Origin: Microbacterium sp. CSI-V
GTDB taxonomy: Bacteria; Actinomycetota; Actinomycetes; Actinomycetales; Microbacteriaceae
Direction of reading: 5' to 3'
Assembly: GCF_001984105.1 (NCBI RefSeq)
Contig: NZ_MTQM01000007.1
Location: forward strand, 1 to 64,000
DNA: 64,000 nucleotides
Below, piece by piece: positions 1-12,212 of this stretch. The number at the start of each line of letters is the position of its first letter. The stretch's first letter is position 1. The position numbers were made by a program, and so were the translations under genes. Under the pieces are notes generated by a model. The model searched no databases, was not told where the DNA came from, and was given only the letters and a program-made list of their open reading frames with translations.

Positions 1-18
1 GCATTTGACAAGTGCACG

Positions 19-35
19 CTGTTGAGTTCTCAAGG
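19..35 (-). promoter_or_regulatory. boxA-like antitermination element of an rRNA leader
   Basis: Read on the minus strand this is CCTTGAGAACTCAACAG, the form of boxA found in actinobacterial rRNA leaders and 16S-23S spacers. It is followed leftwards by GCACTTGTCAAATGC and the window edge. A promoter zone, not 16S sequence, lies upstream of it, so it belongs to the leader of an rRNA operon whose 16S gene begins beyond position 1. The element is seen; the operon is inferred. Confidence 0.75.
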
Positions 36-175
36 AACGGACGCACCCACAGAAACGATCTCTCGACCTACCCGCGAGGCAACTTCACTACCTTATACGC
101 CACACACAAGTCATATTTCACAAGTCGAATCAGAGGATTCAGTCTTGGAAGACAAGTGCCGAGTGGCAGAATCCG

Positions 176-204
176 ATCTTAGACCCTCGAGCCGAAGCTC
201 ACAA
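176..204 (-). promoter_or_regulatory. rRNA operon promoter (upstream of several tandem candidates)
   Basis: On the minus strand TTGTGA (199-204) and TAAGAT (176-181) are separated by 17 bases, a good vegetative promoter pointing at boxA. Downstream, ACTTGT recurs near 156, 125 and 113, giving weaker candidates such as TGACTT-N17-TAGTGA (85-113) and a TATAAG box (92-97). Tandem promoters are usual for rRNA operons. The stretch 1-317 holds no protein gene that I can support. Confidence 0.55.
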
Positions 205-317
205 GTTCTGATCGGGGTGGTTCACCGCTTGAGAGGACGCGGGGCCTTTCGGCCGCTCCGCTCTCCCCTGTGGGGCGAACAAGTAATAAGTTACGCGGAT
301 ACGGCCGACTCGTCCAA

Positions 318-1145
318 TCAGCGCCTCATCCCGGGCGTGTCGCGACTTGAAATCCGCGGAAACACGCGGATCTCGCGCCGACGCCGGACCTGAACCGTGA
401 CGGCCAGCAGAAGGGACGCGATCGCCCATGCCGCGGCGATGCGCGTCAGAACTCCATAGATCAGTGCGGTCGGGGACATCACCGTGCTCTGGGCGGCGCT
501 CATGAACACCGCGATCGCTCCGCCGACGACCAGAGCGACCGGCAGGGATACCCACCACAGGACACGCACCGCAGTCGGCAGCACCCGTCGCACCGGAACG
601 GTCCCTCGTCGTGCCATCCACACGAGTCCATAGGCGGCGAGGACGATCAGCCCGAACGCGCCCGATCCGTACTGCAGCCACTTCACTCCCGGGAGGGGGC
701 CCCACTGGTCGTCCAGCGACGGCATCAACGCCACGCCCAGACGCCCCTCGTGAGTGAAGAGATCCCACAGGATGTGCGTCGCGACTCCGAACGCGAGCGA
801 GAGGAGCAGCCACATCAGCGCCACCGGTCCCCCGCCGAGTGTTTCGCGGAGACCGTCGCGGAAGCCGGCATCCCATCGGTCCGGAAGACGCTCGGCGACC
901 ACCCGCGGGGAGAGCTCGCGAACGGCGGGGCGGAGAACGCACCGCCAGACGAGAAGCAGCAGCACTGCCAGCACCGTGGTGACCGGCACCCAGGCGAAAT
1001 CGTGGGTCAGGGAGTAGTCGGGCCACATGCCGCGGAAGAACAACGGCAGGTCGGGGGTCATCGCCCCGATGGCGATCGCCGCCGGCACCAGCCGCGTGCG
1101 CACGAAAGGGAGCGCGACGACGGCATGGCTCGGCGTGAAAGGCAT
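318..1145 (-). CDS. DUF4184 family integral membrane protein
   Basis: The 275-residue protein begins with MPFTPSHAVVALPF, the amino-terminal signature of DUF4184, in which an early histidine and a later MTPDLP motif (about residues 29-34) are conserved; it has several hydrophobic segments (about 36-70, 125-150, 160-185, 200-250). The function of the family is unknown; histidines and aspartates near membrane segments have led others to suggest metal-dependent hydrolase-like activity, unproven. Its ATG overlaps the tyrS stop (TGATG), so it is translationally coupled as the last gene of the tyrS transcript, just before the divergently placed rRNA promoter zone. Family assignment is by recognition of the amino terminus. 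Confidence 0.75.
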   Translation of the reverse strand: MPFTPSHAVVALPFVRTRLVPAAIAIGAMTPDLPLFFRGMWPDYSLTHDFAWVPVTTVLAVLLLLVWRCVLRPAVRELSPRVVAERLPDRWDAGFRDGLRETLGGGPVALMWLLLSLAFGVATHILWDLFTHEGRLGVALMPSLDDQWGPLPGVKWLQYGSGAFGLIVLAAYGLVWMARRGTVPVRRVLPTAVRVLWWVSLPVALVVGGAIAVFMSAAQSTVMSPTALIYGVLTRIAAAWAIASLLLAVTVQVRRRREIRVFPRISSRDTPGMRR

Positions 1146-2458
1146 CAGCCGACGAACACTCCGGCCAACGTCTTCTTGCCGCGCCGCAGAACCGAGACAC
1201 CGCCCGGCAGCGAGCCCGTCACCGGGGTGTCGTCCGCGGTCACCTTCTGCCCGTCCAGCGACACACCGCCCTGTGCGATCGCACGCCTCGCCTCGCTCAG
1301 ACTGCTCACGAGACCCGTCGACGTGAGTCCATCGAGCACCGTCGCCCCCGCGGGCAGGGACGCGTGCGGGAGTTCCGCCAGGGCGCTCCGCAGGGTCGCG
1401 GCATCCAGAGCCATCAGGTCGCCCTGGCCGAACAATGCCTCGGTGGCCGCGACGACCGCGTCGGCAGCATCCGGGCCGTGGACGGTCGTGACGACCTCGC
1501 GCGCGAGGCGCTTCTGCCCGGCACGACGGTACGGCTCCTCGTCAACCAGTCGCGCGTAGTCCTCGATCTCGGCTCGCGTGAGGAACGTGAACACCTTCAG
1601 GCGGTCGACGACGTCGCGGTCGTCGGTGTTCAGCCAGAACTGGTACATCGTCCACGGGCTGCACATGTCGGCATCCAGCCAGATCGCGTTGCCCTCGCTC
1701 TTGCCGAACTTGGTTCCGTCGCTGTTGGTGATCAGCGGAGTGCCGATCGCGTGGACCGACTCCCCCTCGACGCGGCGCACCAGATCGGTGCCGCTGGTGA
1801 GGTTGCCCCACTGGTCGCTCCCGCCGGTCTGCAGGACGCAACCGTACGCGCGGAAGAGCTCGAGGTAATCCATGCCCTGCAGGATCTGGTAGCTGAACTC
1901 CGTGTAGCTGATCCCGGCCTCGGAGTTGAGGCGGGCACTGACCGCATCCTTCTTCAGCATCGTCCCGACGCGGAAGTGCTTCCCGATCTCGCGGAGGAAA
2001 TCGATCGCGCTGAGCGGTGCGGTCCAATCGAGGTTGTTGACCATCCGCGCCGCGCTGTCGCCCTCGAAGCTCAAGAAGCGCTCCACCTGCGTCCGCAGCC
2101 GGTCGACCCACTCCGCGACCGTCTCCCGGGTGTTCAACGTCCGCTCCGCCGTCGGACGGGGGTCGCCGATCAGCCCCGTCGAGCCCCCCACGAGGCCCAG
2201 GGGGCGGTGCCCCGCGAGCTGGAGTCGCCGCATCGTGAGCAGCTGCACGAGGTTTCCGAGGTGCAGACTCGGCGCGGTCGGGTCGAAGCCGCAGTAGAAG
2301 ACGATCGGCGGTCCGGACAGCAGTTCGCGCAGCTCGTCCTGGTCGGTCGAGACGTGGATAAGACCGCGCCAGACCAGCTCGTCCCACACCGAATCGAACG
2401 CGGGGTCGTTGGCGGGCTCGAGGGCGCGAACGGAAAGCTCGTCGGAGGGAACGGACAC
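1145..2458 (-). CDS. tyrS: tyrosine--tRNA ligase
   Basis: Class I synthetase that charges tRNA-Tyr in the cytoplasm. The class I signature appears as HLGN at residues 66-69 and the KMSKS loop as KFGKS at 250-254; GGSDQWGN (about 212-219) is the tyrosine-site motif. A carboxy-terminal S4-like RNA-binding segment covers about 370-437. Length 437 fits bacterial TyrRS. The start is GTG, chosen because TAGCCT (2465-2470, minus strand) lies six bases before it, which suggests a leaderless mRNA with its own promoter, separate from the upstream membrane-protein gene. The last base of its stop is shared with the ATG of the DUF4184 gene. Confidence 0.96.
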   Translation of the reverse strand: MSVPSDELSVRALEPANDPAFDSVWDELVWRGLIHVSTDQDELRELLSGPPIVFYCGFDPTAPSLHLGNLVQLLTMRRLQLAGHRPLGLVGGSTGLIGDPRPTAERTLNTRETVAEWVDRLRTQVERFLSFEGDSAARMVNNLDWTAPLSAIDFLREIGKHFRVGTMLKKDAVSARLNSEAGISYTEFSYQILQGMDYLELFRAYGCVLQTGGSDQWGNLTSGTDLVRRVEGESVHAIGTPLITNSDGTKFGKSEGNAIWLDADMCSPWTMYQFWLNTDDRDVVDRLKVFTFLTRAEIEDYARLVDEEPYRRAGQKRLAREVVTTVHGPDAADAVVAATEALFGQGDLMALDAATLRSALAELPHASLPAGATVLDGLTSTGLVSSLSEARRAIAQGGVSLDGQKVTADDTPVTGSLPGGVSVLRRGKKTLAGVFVG

Positions 2459-2464
2459 CCTTTC

Positions 2465-2470
2465 AGGCTA
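2465..2470 (-). promoter_or_regulatory. -10 box for leaderless tyrS
   Basis: TAGCCT on the minus strand ends six bases before the GTG start, so transcription should begin at or next to the start codon. The GAAAGG between them could also act as a weak ribosome-binding site if transcription starts further up. Confidence 0.5.
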
Positions 2471-2505
2471 TCAGCGGCGACGACGCGGCCAGGATGGCGG
2501 GCGGG

Positions 2506-3219
2506 TCACGCGCCGCTGACGCCCCACCACACGACGAAGGCGGCCGCGAGCGCGGTCACCCAGCTGACGAGGCTGCCGATGAGGAAGTACTCCGCCCGAT
2601 CTCCGCCCTCGCCGTCGCGGGAGATCTCGGGGAACCGCACGATCCCCTTCGCCGCGAGGACGGCGGCCAGCAGCGTGTACGCCCCTGCGAGGGTCAGGGC
2701 GAAGACGAGGATCCGTTCGAGCGGACCGATCAGGCGGCCGCCTTTGAGGGTGGTCGGTGCCTCGCCGGACGGGGGCAGCACACGCTCCCCCATCTCGGCG
2801 CGCAGCGCGATGCGGACCACGGCATTGCCGGACTCGAGCAGGAACAGCAGGCACCCCGCCACGAGCAGCACCGCGTCCAACGAGACGTCCGCGCGCGGCC
2901 CGTACGCCTCCCAGCCTGCGCCGAGGAGTCCCGGATGGGGACGAGCGGGCGCGACGACCACGCACGCGGCGACCGCGATCCCGAGGAGTCCCACCGGCCA
3001 CAGGCCCGCGCGCGCCGAACCCGACTCGGGAACGACCCACGTCCAGATCGCCGCGACCGCCACGGCGAGGATACCGGCGACGACCGCATCCGCCCCGGCC
3101 GACAGCGCCACCAGCAGGACGCCCGCGACGGCGAAGATCGCCCTCCGGCGATGCGCGATCAGCCGGCGCAGAAGGTCCACGCCACCGACGGCGAGGAGCA
3201 GCAGGGCCGCGGCGATCAC
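2506..3219 (-). CDS. membrane protein partnered with SatD
   Basis: A 237-residue, very hydrophobic protein with about six or seven membrane segments (about 2-18, 26-60, 72-92, 110-135, 160-190, 212-234). Its carboxy-terminal third carries IGPLERILVF, AAKGIVRFPEI and AEYFLIGSLVSW, which resembles the conserved end of membrane proteins (DUF3307-like) that often sit beside satD. It starts with GTG overlapping the stop of the satD gene (GTGA), so the two are coupled. The pair suggests a SatD-sensed or SatD-regulated membrane function, but no activity can be assigned. The DUF3307 likeness is from memory of the motif and covers only the carboxy-terminal part. Confidence 0.7.
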   Translation of the reverse strand: MIAAALLLLAVGGVDLLRRLIAHRRRAIFAVAGVLLVALSAGADAVVAGILAVAVAAIWTWVVPESGSARAGLWPVGLLGIAVAACVVVAPARPHPGLLGAGWEAYGPRADVSLDAVLLVAGCLLFLLESGNAVVRIALRAEMGERVLPPSGEAPTTLKGGRLIGPLERILVFALTLAGAYTLLAAVLAAKGIVRFPEISRDGEGGDRAEYFLIGSLVSWVTALAAAFVVWWGVSGA

Positions 3220-3863
3220 GATGACACCCCCGCCCGGAGGGCGAGGAACCCCTCGACGATCGCCACCGACCCGGCGGAGGCCAGCGCCTGCGAGACAGCC
3301 GACTGGGTGATTCCCTCATCGGCGGCGAGCTCGCGCTGCGATCGCCCCAGACACCGGCCGTACGTCAGACGTCGCGTCCGCTCGCTCATCGACGACACGA
3401 GTTGATCTCGCGACAACCCGTACGCGTTCGCGAGCGCGACGCTCTCGAGCACCCTCGCACCGGTGTGCTCCTGCGCCTCGAACCAGGTGCGGGCGTGGGG
3501 AACCGCCCGCTGCTGCATCGCCTCGACCCGCTCGATCGCCGTCCGCGCCGCCCACCACGCGGGCCCCTCCGGAATCGTCCGGCCGTCGACCTCGACGGGA
3601 CGCACCTCACCGATCCCGACGCCGAACCGGCACTCGACCCCGTCGGGAAGGTTGAGGCGGACCAGGAGGAGGGCGGCCGCCGCGGCGGCGATCGTGGGGT
3701 ACTCCCCCTGCAGCTCGTCTCCGACGACGGCGGTGAGCGGCGCGAGTGCGAGCGGGACATCGGCCTCCGCTCGCGCGACGGCGGCGTGGATCGCGCTCTG
3801 CGCACGGCTGCGGTCGTCCAACTCGCGCGAACGGACGATGTCGGCGATGACGGCGGCGATCAT
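3216..3863 (-). CDS. SatD family protein with carboxy-terminal helix-turn-helix
   Basis: A 215-residue protein matching the SatD family: it opens with MIAAVIADIVRSREL, then has GDELQGEY (about 48-55) and RFGVGIGEV (about 79-87), which resemble a nucleotide-cyclase-like fold. The last 50 residues contain SQRELAADEGITQSAVSQAL, a clear helix-turn-helix, so it is probably a DNA-binding regulator. satD was named for secretion and acid tolerance genes in Streptococcus; the biochemical role is not established. It is the first gene of a two-gene operon. No ribosome-binding site is visible, but TATAAA (3893-3898) and four GCTTAT-type repeats lie just upstream, suggesting autoregulation of a short-leader transcript. 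Confidence 0.8.
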   Translation of the reverse strand: MIAAVIADIVRSRELDDRSRAQSAIHAAVARAEADVPLALAPLTAVVGDELQGEYPTIAAAAAALLLVRLNLPDGVECRFGVGIGEVRPVEVDGRTIPEGPAWWAARTAIERVEAMQQRAVPHARTWFEAQEHTGARVLESVALANAYGLSRDQLVSSMSERTRRLTYGRCLGRSQRELAADEGITQSAVSQALASAGSVAIVEGFLALRAGVSS

Positions 3864-3870
3864 GTGAACA

Positions 3871-3912
3871 GCTTATGGCTTATGGGGACGGATTTATAAG
3901 CTTTTTGCTTAT
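3871..3912 (-). promoter_or_regulatory. operator-like GCTTAT repeats at the satD promoter
   Basis: Four copies of GCTTAT or its complement ATAAGC occur within 42 bases: GCTTAT at 3871-3876, 3878-3883 and 3907-3912, and ATAAGC at 3896-3901. The TATAAA -10 candidate (minus strand, 3893-3898) lies among them. The spacing suggests binding of the helix-turn-helix of the SatD protein to its own promoter. The repeats are seen; binding is inference. Confidence 0.55.
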
Positions 3913-8694
<4,782 letters not shown>

Positions 8695-8698
<4 letters not shown>

Positions 8699-9597
8699 GC
8701 GACCACCTCCGTTCCGATTCCTTTGCTGGTGAACAGTTCGACGAGCACCGAGTGCGGCACGCGGCCGTCGATGATCGCGGCCGTGGGCACTCCCCCGTCG
8801 ACGGCGTCGAGGCACGCCTGCATCTTCGGGATCATGCCCGACTCGAGTGTCGGCACCATCGCGCGCAACTCCGTCGAGGTCAGGTGGGAGACGAGCGAGT
8901 CGCGGTTCGGCCAGTCGGCGTACAGGCCGGGGACGTCCGTCAGCACGACCAGCTTCTTCGCGTTCAGCGCCACCGCGAGGGCCGCAGCTGCGGCATCCGC
9001 GTTGACGTTGAGCGATGCGCCCGGGTTGTCGAGGTCGGGTGCGATCGAGGAGACGATCGGCACCCGCCCGGCGGCGAGATGGTCGAGCACGGGCTGCGGG
9101 TCGACGGTCACGACGTCGCCCACCCTCCCGAGGTCGTGCTCGACGCCGTCCACCACGACGCCGCGGCGACGACCGCCGAAGAGTCCGGCATCCTCTCCGC
9201 TGAGACCCGTCGCGAGCGGCCCGTGCGCGTTGACCTTGGCGACCAGCTGCGGGTTGATCTGCCCCGTGAGGACCATGCGCACGACCCCGATCGCCTCGGT
9301 GGAGGTCACCCGGTAGCCGCCGCGGAACTCGCTCGGGATGTCGAGCCGGTCGAGCATCGACGAGATCTGCGGACCGCCGCCGTGCACGACGACCGGCTTC
9401 ACCCCGACGTAACGGAGGTAGGCGATGTCGGCCGCGAAGGCGTCCTGCAGTTCATCGCTGACCATGGCGTTGCCGCCGTACTTCACCACCACCACCTGGT
9501 CGCGGTACTTGCGCACCCACGGCAGCGATTCGACGAGAGTCACCGCCCGTTCGCTCGCCGCGGCCGGATCGGTGTCCTGGATATCGATATCGCTCAT
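8695..9597 (-). CDS. argB: acetylglutamate kinase
   Basis: Phosphorylates N-acetylglutamate, usually the arginine-sensitive step in organisms with the ArgJ cycle. KYGGNAM at residues 39-45 and HGGGPQI at 72-78 are the ATP and acetylglutamate binding motifs of the amino acid kinase fold. Length 300. The ATG at 9597 overlaps the argJ stop (ATGA). The extended amino-terminal helix (about residues 12-30) matches arginine-inhibited hexameric forms; feedback inhibition is inferred, not seen. Confidence 0.96.
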
Positions 9598-10751
9598 GAG
9601 GCGTAGGCGCTGTTCTCGTGGACGTAGTCGTGGGTGAGGTCGTTCGTGCGGATCGTGGCCGCGGCGTCGCCGACGCGGAGGTCGACGACGAGATCGGTCG
9701 CGCGGGGGGTCAGGTCGACCTCCTCGCGCGGACGGTCGGGGCCGCCCGCCGAGCACACGCGCACCCCGTTCATCCACACGTCGACGTCGTACGGGTCGAA
9801 CGCGGCCTGCGTGGTGCCGATGGCGGCGAGCACGCGGCCCCAGTTCGGGTCGTTGCCGAAGATCGCGGCCTTGAAGAGGTTGTTCCGGGCGATCGAGCGG
9901 CCCACCTCGACGGCGTCGTCCTCGGTCGCGGCGCCGACGACCCGGATGGTGATGTCGTGGCTGGCGCCCTCGGCGTCGCTCTGCAGCTGAGCGGCGAGAT
10001 CGTCGCACACCGCGGTCAGCGCGGCGGCGAACTCGGCGGCATCCACCCGGATGCCGCTGGCCCCGCTCGACAGGAGGGTGACCTGGTCGTTGGTCGACAT
10101 GCAGCCGTCGGAGTCGAGACGGTCGAAGCTCACCCGCGTCGCGGCACGCAGGGCGGCATCGGCCTCGGACGCGTCCAGCACCACGTCGGTGGTCAGCACG
10201 ACGAGCATCGTCGCGAGCCCGGGCGCGAGCATGCCGGCGCCCTTCGCCATCCCGCCGATGCTCCAGCCTTCTCCGACGTGCGCCGCACGCTTGGGACGGG
10301 AGTCGGTCGTCATGATCGCGAGAGACGCGTCCTCGCCGCCGTCGACCGACAGCGCCGCGACGCCCTTCTCGACCCCGTCGAGCACCTTGGCGCGGAAGAC
10401 CTCGTCGCCGGTGCCGATGAGACCCGTCGAGCAGACCACGACGTCGCCCGCACCGACGCCCAGCAACTCGGCCGCCCGCTCGGCGGTCTGGTGAGTGGTC
10501 TGGAAACCGAAGGACCCGGTGAAGCAGTTCGCTCCGCCGGAGTTGAGCACGACGGCCTCAACGACACCGTCCTTCACGACCTGCTCCGACCACAGGATCG
10601 GGTTGGCCTTGGCGCGGTTGGAGGTGAAGACGGCCGCCCCGACCTTCTGCGGACCGCGGTTGACGACGACGGCGACATCACGCGCGCCGGTGGACTTCAG
10701 CCCCACGGCGACGCCGGCCGCTTCGAATCCTGCGGGGACGGTCACGCTCAC
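9594..10751 (-). CDS. argJ: bifunctional ornithine acetyltransferase / N-acetylglutamate synthase
   Basis: Transfers the acetyl group from acetylornithine to glutamate, recycling it. The autocleavage site ATML is at 180-183, giving T181 as the nucleophile of the beta chain; STGLIG (108-113) forms the oxyanion-hole region. Length 385 fits. It starts with GTG overlapping the argC stop (GTGA). Whether it also uses acetyl-CoA (bifunctional) cannot be told from sequence; no separate argA is visible here. Confidence 0.95.
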   Translation of the reverse strand: MSVTVPAGFEAAGVAVGLKSTGARDVAVVVNRGPQKVGAAVFTSNRAKANPILWSEQVVKDGVVEAVVLNSGGANCFTGSFGFQTTHQTAERAAELLGVGAGDVVVCSTGLIGTGDEVFRAKVLDGVEKGVAALSVDGGEDASLAIMTTDSRPKRAAHVGEGWSIGGMAKGAGMLAPGLATMLVVLTTDVVLDASEADAALRAATRVSFDRLDSDGCMSTNDQVTLLSSGASGIRVDAAEFAAALTAVCDDLAAQLQSDAEGASHDITIRVVGAATEDDAVEVGRSIARNNLFKAAIFGNDPNWGRVLAAIGTTQAAFDPYDVDVWMNGVRVCSAGGPDRPREEVDLTPRATDLVVDLRVGDAAATIRTNDLTHDYVHENSAYAS

Positions 10752-11797
10752 GGGGCGACTCCGTTCAGGGGAAGGGCCGTGGTCTCGGGAAGACCCAGCG
10801 CGATGTTGAGGGACTGCACCGCGGCGCCCGCGGTTCCCTTGACCAGATTGTCGACGGCGGCGACGACCACGACCCGGTTCGCCGCGCGGTCGATCGCGAG
10901 TCCGAGCGACGCGACATTCGCGCCGAGCACGTCGGCCGTCCGCGGGAACGTCCCCTCGGGCAGGACCTCGACGAACGGCTCACCCGCGTAGGCGTCCTCC
11001 CACGCGGCTCGGATCTCGGCATCCGAGACCCCGGAGCGGATCGGAGCGGACGAGGTCGCCAGGATGCCGCGCGCCATCGGCACGAGCACGGGCGTGAACG
11101 AGACCCGGATGCCGTCGGCCGGAGCGCCCGCGGCGGCCAGAGCCTGCCGGATCTCGGGGATGTGCCGGTGCGTGCCGCCGACCGCGTAGGGGTTGGCCGT
11201 GCCGAGGATCTCGCTCGCGAGGAGGTTCACCTTGGCCGATTTGCCGGCACCGCTCGGCCCGACCGCGAGCACCGACACGATGTCGCCCGGATCGATGACC
11301 CCGGCGGCGACACCGGGTGCCAGAGAGAGGGCGACGGTGGAGGCGTTGCATCCCGGAGCGGCGATCCGCGCGGCGCCGCGCAGGAGGTCTCGCTGCTTGC
11401 CGCCGGCGATCGGAAGCTCGGGAACGCCGTACGCCCACGGCTCGGGGTGCTCGCCGCCGTAGAAGGCCGCCCAGTCGGCGACGGAGGTGAGCCGATGATC
11501 GGCTCCGGCGTCGATGACGAGCGGGGTGTCGCGGAGGGCTTCGGTGTACTGGGCCGACTGACCGTGCGGCAGCGCGAGGAAGACCACGTCGTGCCCGGCG
11601 AGCACCTCCGGAGTCGTGGCCTGGAGCTCGAGGTGCGCGAGCGAGCGCAGGTGCGGCTGGTGGGAGATGAGCGCCTGGCCCGCGTTCGCGTGCGCGGTGA
11701 CGGTGCGGATCTCGATGTCGGGGTGATCGGCGAGCAGGCGGAGGATCTCGCCGCCCGCATAGCCGGAGGCGCCGGAGACGGCGACCGAGAGGGTCAT
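10748..11797 (-). CDS. argC: N-acetyl-gamma-glutamyl-phosphate reductase
   Basis: NADPH-dependent reduction of acetylglutamyl phosphate. The Rossmann motif GASGYAG spans residues 9-15 and the catalytic cysteine is C150 in APGCNAS. Length 349 is normal. The ATG at 11797 has AAGGTGG as ribosome-binding site. It heads the argCJBDF operon and is preceded by a small arginine-rich ORF (11880-11975) and a promoter at 11982-12011, so expression may respond to arginine through attenuation. Confidence 0.96.
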   Translation of the reverse strand: MTLSVAVSGASGYAGGEILRLLADHPDIEIRTVTAHANAGQALISHQPHLRSLAHLELQATTPEVLAGHDVVFLALPHGQSAQYTEALRDTPLVIDAGADHRLTSVADWAAFYGGEHPEPWAYGVPELPIAGGKQRDLLRGAARIAAPGCNASTVALSLAPGVAAGVIDPGDIVSVLAVGPSGAGKSAKVNLLASEILGTANPYAVGGTHRHIPEIRQALAAAGAPADGIRVSFTPVLVPMARGILATSSAPIRSGVSDAEIRAAWEDAYAGEPFVEVLPEGTFPRTADVLGANVASLGLAIDRAANRVVVVAAVDNLVKGTAGAAVQSLNIALGLPETTALPLNGVAP

Positions 11798-11879
11798 GGA
11801 TCCACCTTAGAAGTCGGGGCTGTGGCTGTGATCAGCGTGAACCGGGGCGGCGACGCCCGTATGCCCGACCGACGGCGGG

Positions 11880-11975
11880 TTACGAGGTCGCCGAAACTCG
11901 GCGTGCGGCCCGACGTCGACGCACGGCAACGGTGCTCACGGAGAGCTCCTCGTTGCGGACGACGATCGACGACAT
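11880..11975 (-). CDS. putative arginine-rich leader peptide of the arg operon
   Basis: A 31-codon ORF 82 bases upstream of argC. It begins MSSIVVRNEEL and ends with [10 protein letters not shown] and SATS; seven of 31 codons are arginine, six of them in an eight-codon run (residues 19-26). A promoter (TTGCTC-N18-TAGCCT) places the transcription start at its ATG, so it would be a leaderless reading frame. The arginine run and the codons right after it overlap a hairpin (11889-11903). These are the marks of a ribosome-mediated attenuator in which scarce Arg-tRNA stalls translation. I have not seen homologues, so coding status is inferred from position, start and composition. Confidence 0.6.
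   Translation of the reverse strand: MSSIVVRNEELSVSTVAVRRRRAARRVSATS
11889..11903 (-). promoter_or_regulatory. hairpin at the end of the arginine-rich leader ORF
   Basis: CGCCGA and TCGGCG pair perfectly around a three-base loop, overlapping the last arginine codons of the leader ORF. Upstream, CGTGCG and CGCACG can pair across the arginine run. The two stems could be alternative structures of an attenuator; no U-tract terminator is visible, so control could be at translation of argC instead. Confidence 0.4.
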
Positions 11976-11981
11976 TCCGCG

Positions 11982-12011
11982 AGGCTATCCGCCGCGGCCG
12001 CGCCGGAGCAA
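11982..12011 (-). promoter_or_regulatory. promoter of the arg leader and operon
   Basis: Minus-strand TTGCTC (12006-12011) and TAGCCT (11982-11987) are separated by 18 bases, and the leader ATG is six bases after the -10 box. Confidence 0.55.
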
Positions 12012-12072
12012 ATCCGCCGCGCGGGACGCCCGTCCGGGCCGGCGAAAAGAAGACGCATCGACTTCTTTCAGC

Positions 12073-12094
12073 TTGTCCCCCATATGGGGGACAA
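12073..12094. repeat. perfect 22-base palindrome, operator-like
   Basis: TTGTCCCCCAT is followed directly by its reverse complement. A further TTGGGGG follows at 12095-12102. It lies between pheT and the arg leader promoter, about 60 bases upstream of the -35 box on the minus strand. No regulator can be named. Confidence 0.5.
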
Positions 12095-12115
12095 ATTGGG
12101 GGTATGCTCATGACA

Positions 12116-12170
12116 CCTGCCCTCATCGCCGACCACTTCCGACTGCCCCCTCGTCGGCGATGAGGGCAGG
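12116..12170. terminator. long perfect hairpin downstream of pheT
   Basis: Arms 12116-12133 and 12153-12170 are 18-base exact reverse complements with a 19-base loop. On the plus strand CACTTTT follows; on the minus strand there is no T tract. It may end the pheST transcript, or may belong to a small plus-strand RNA containing a 19-codon ORF (12104-12163) whose stop lies in the right arm. Confidence 0.45.
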
Positions 12171-12212
12171 CACTTTTCCGGGCTCCCCCGGACAGCGCCC
12201 GCCCGAAGCAGA

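Noticed and set aside
11794-12126. A 110-codon minus-strand frame upstream of argC
   Set aside because: It runs through the palindrome, the leader promoter and the leader ORF in another frame; the short arginine-rich frame with a matching promoter is better supported.
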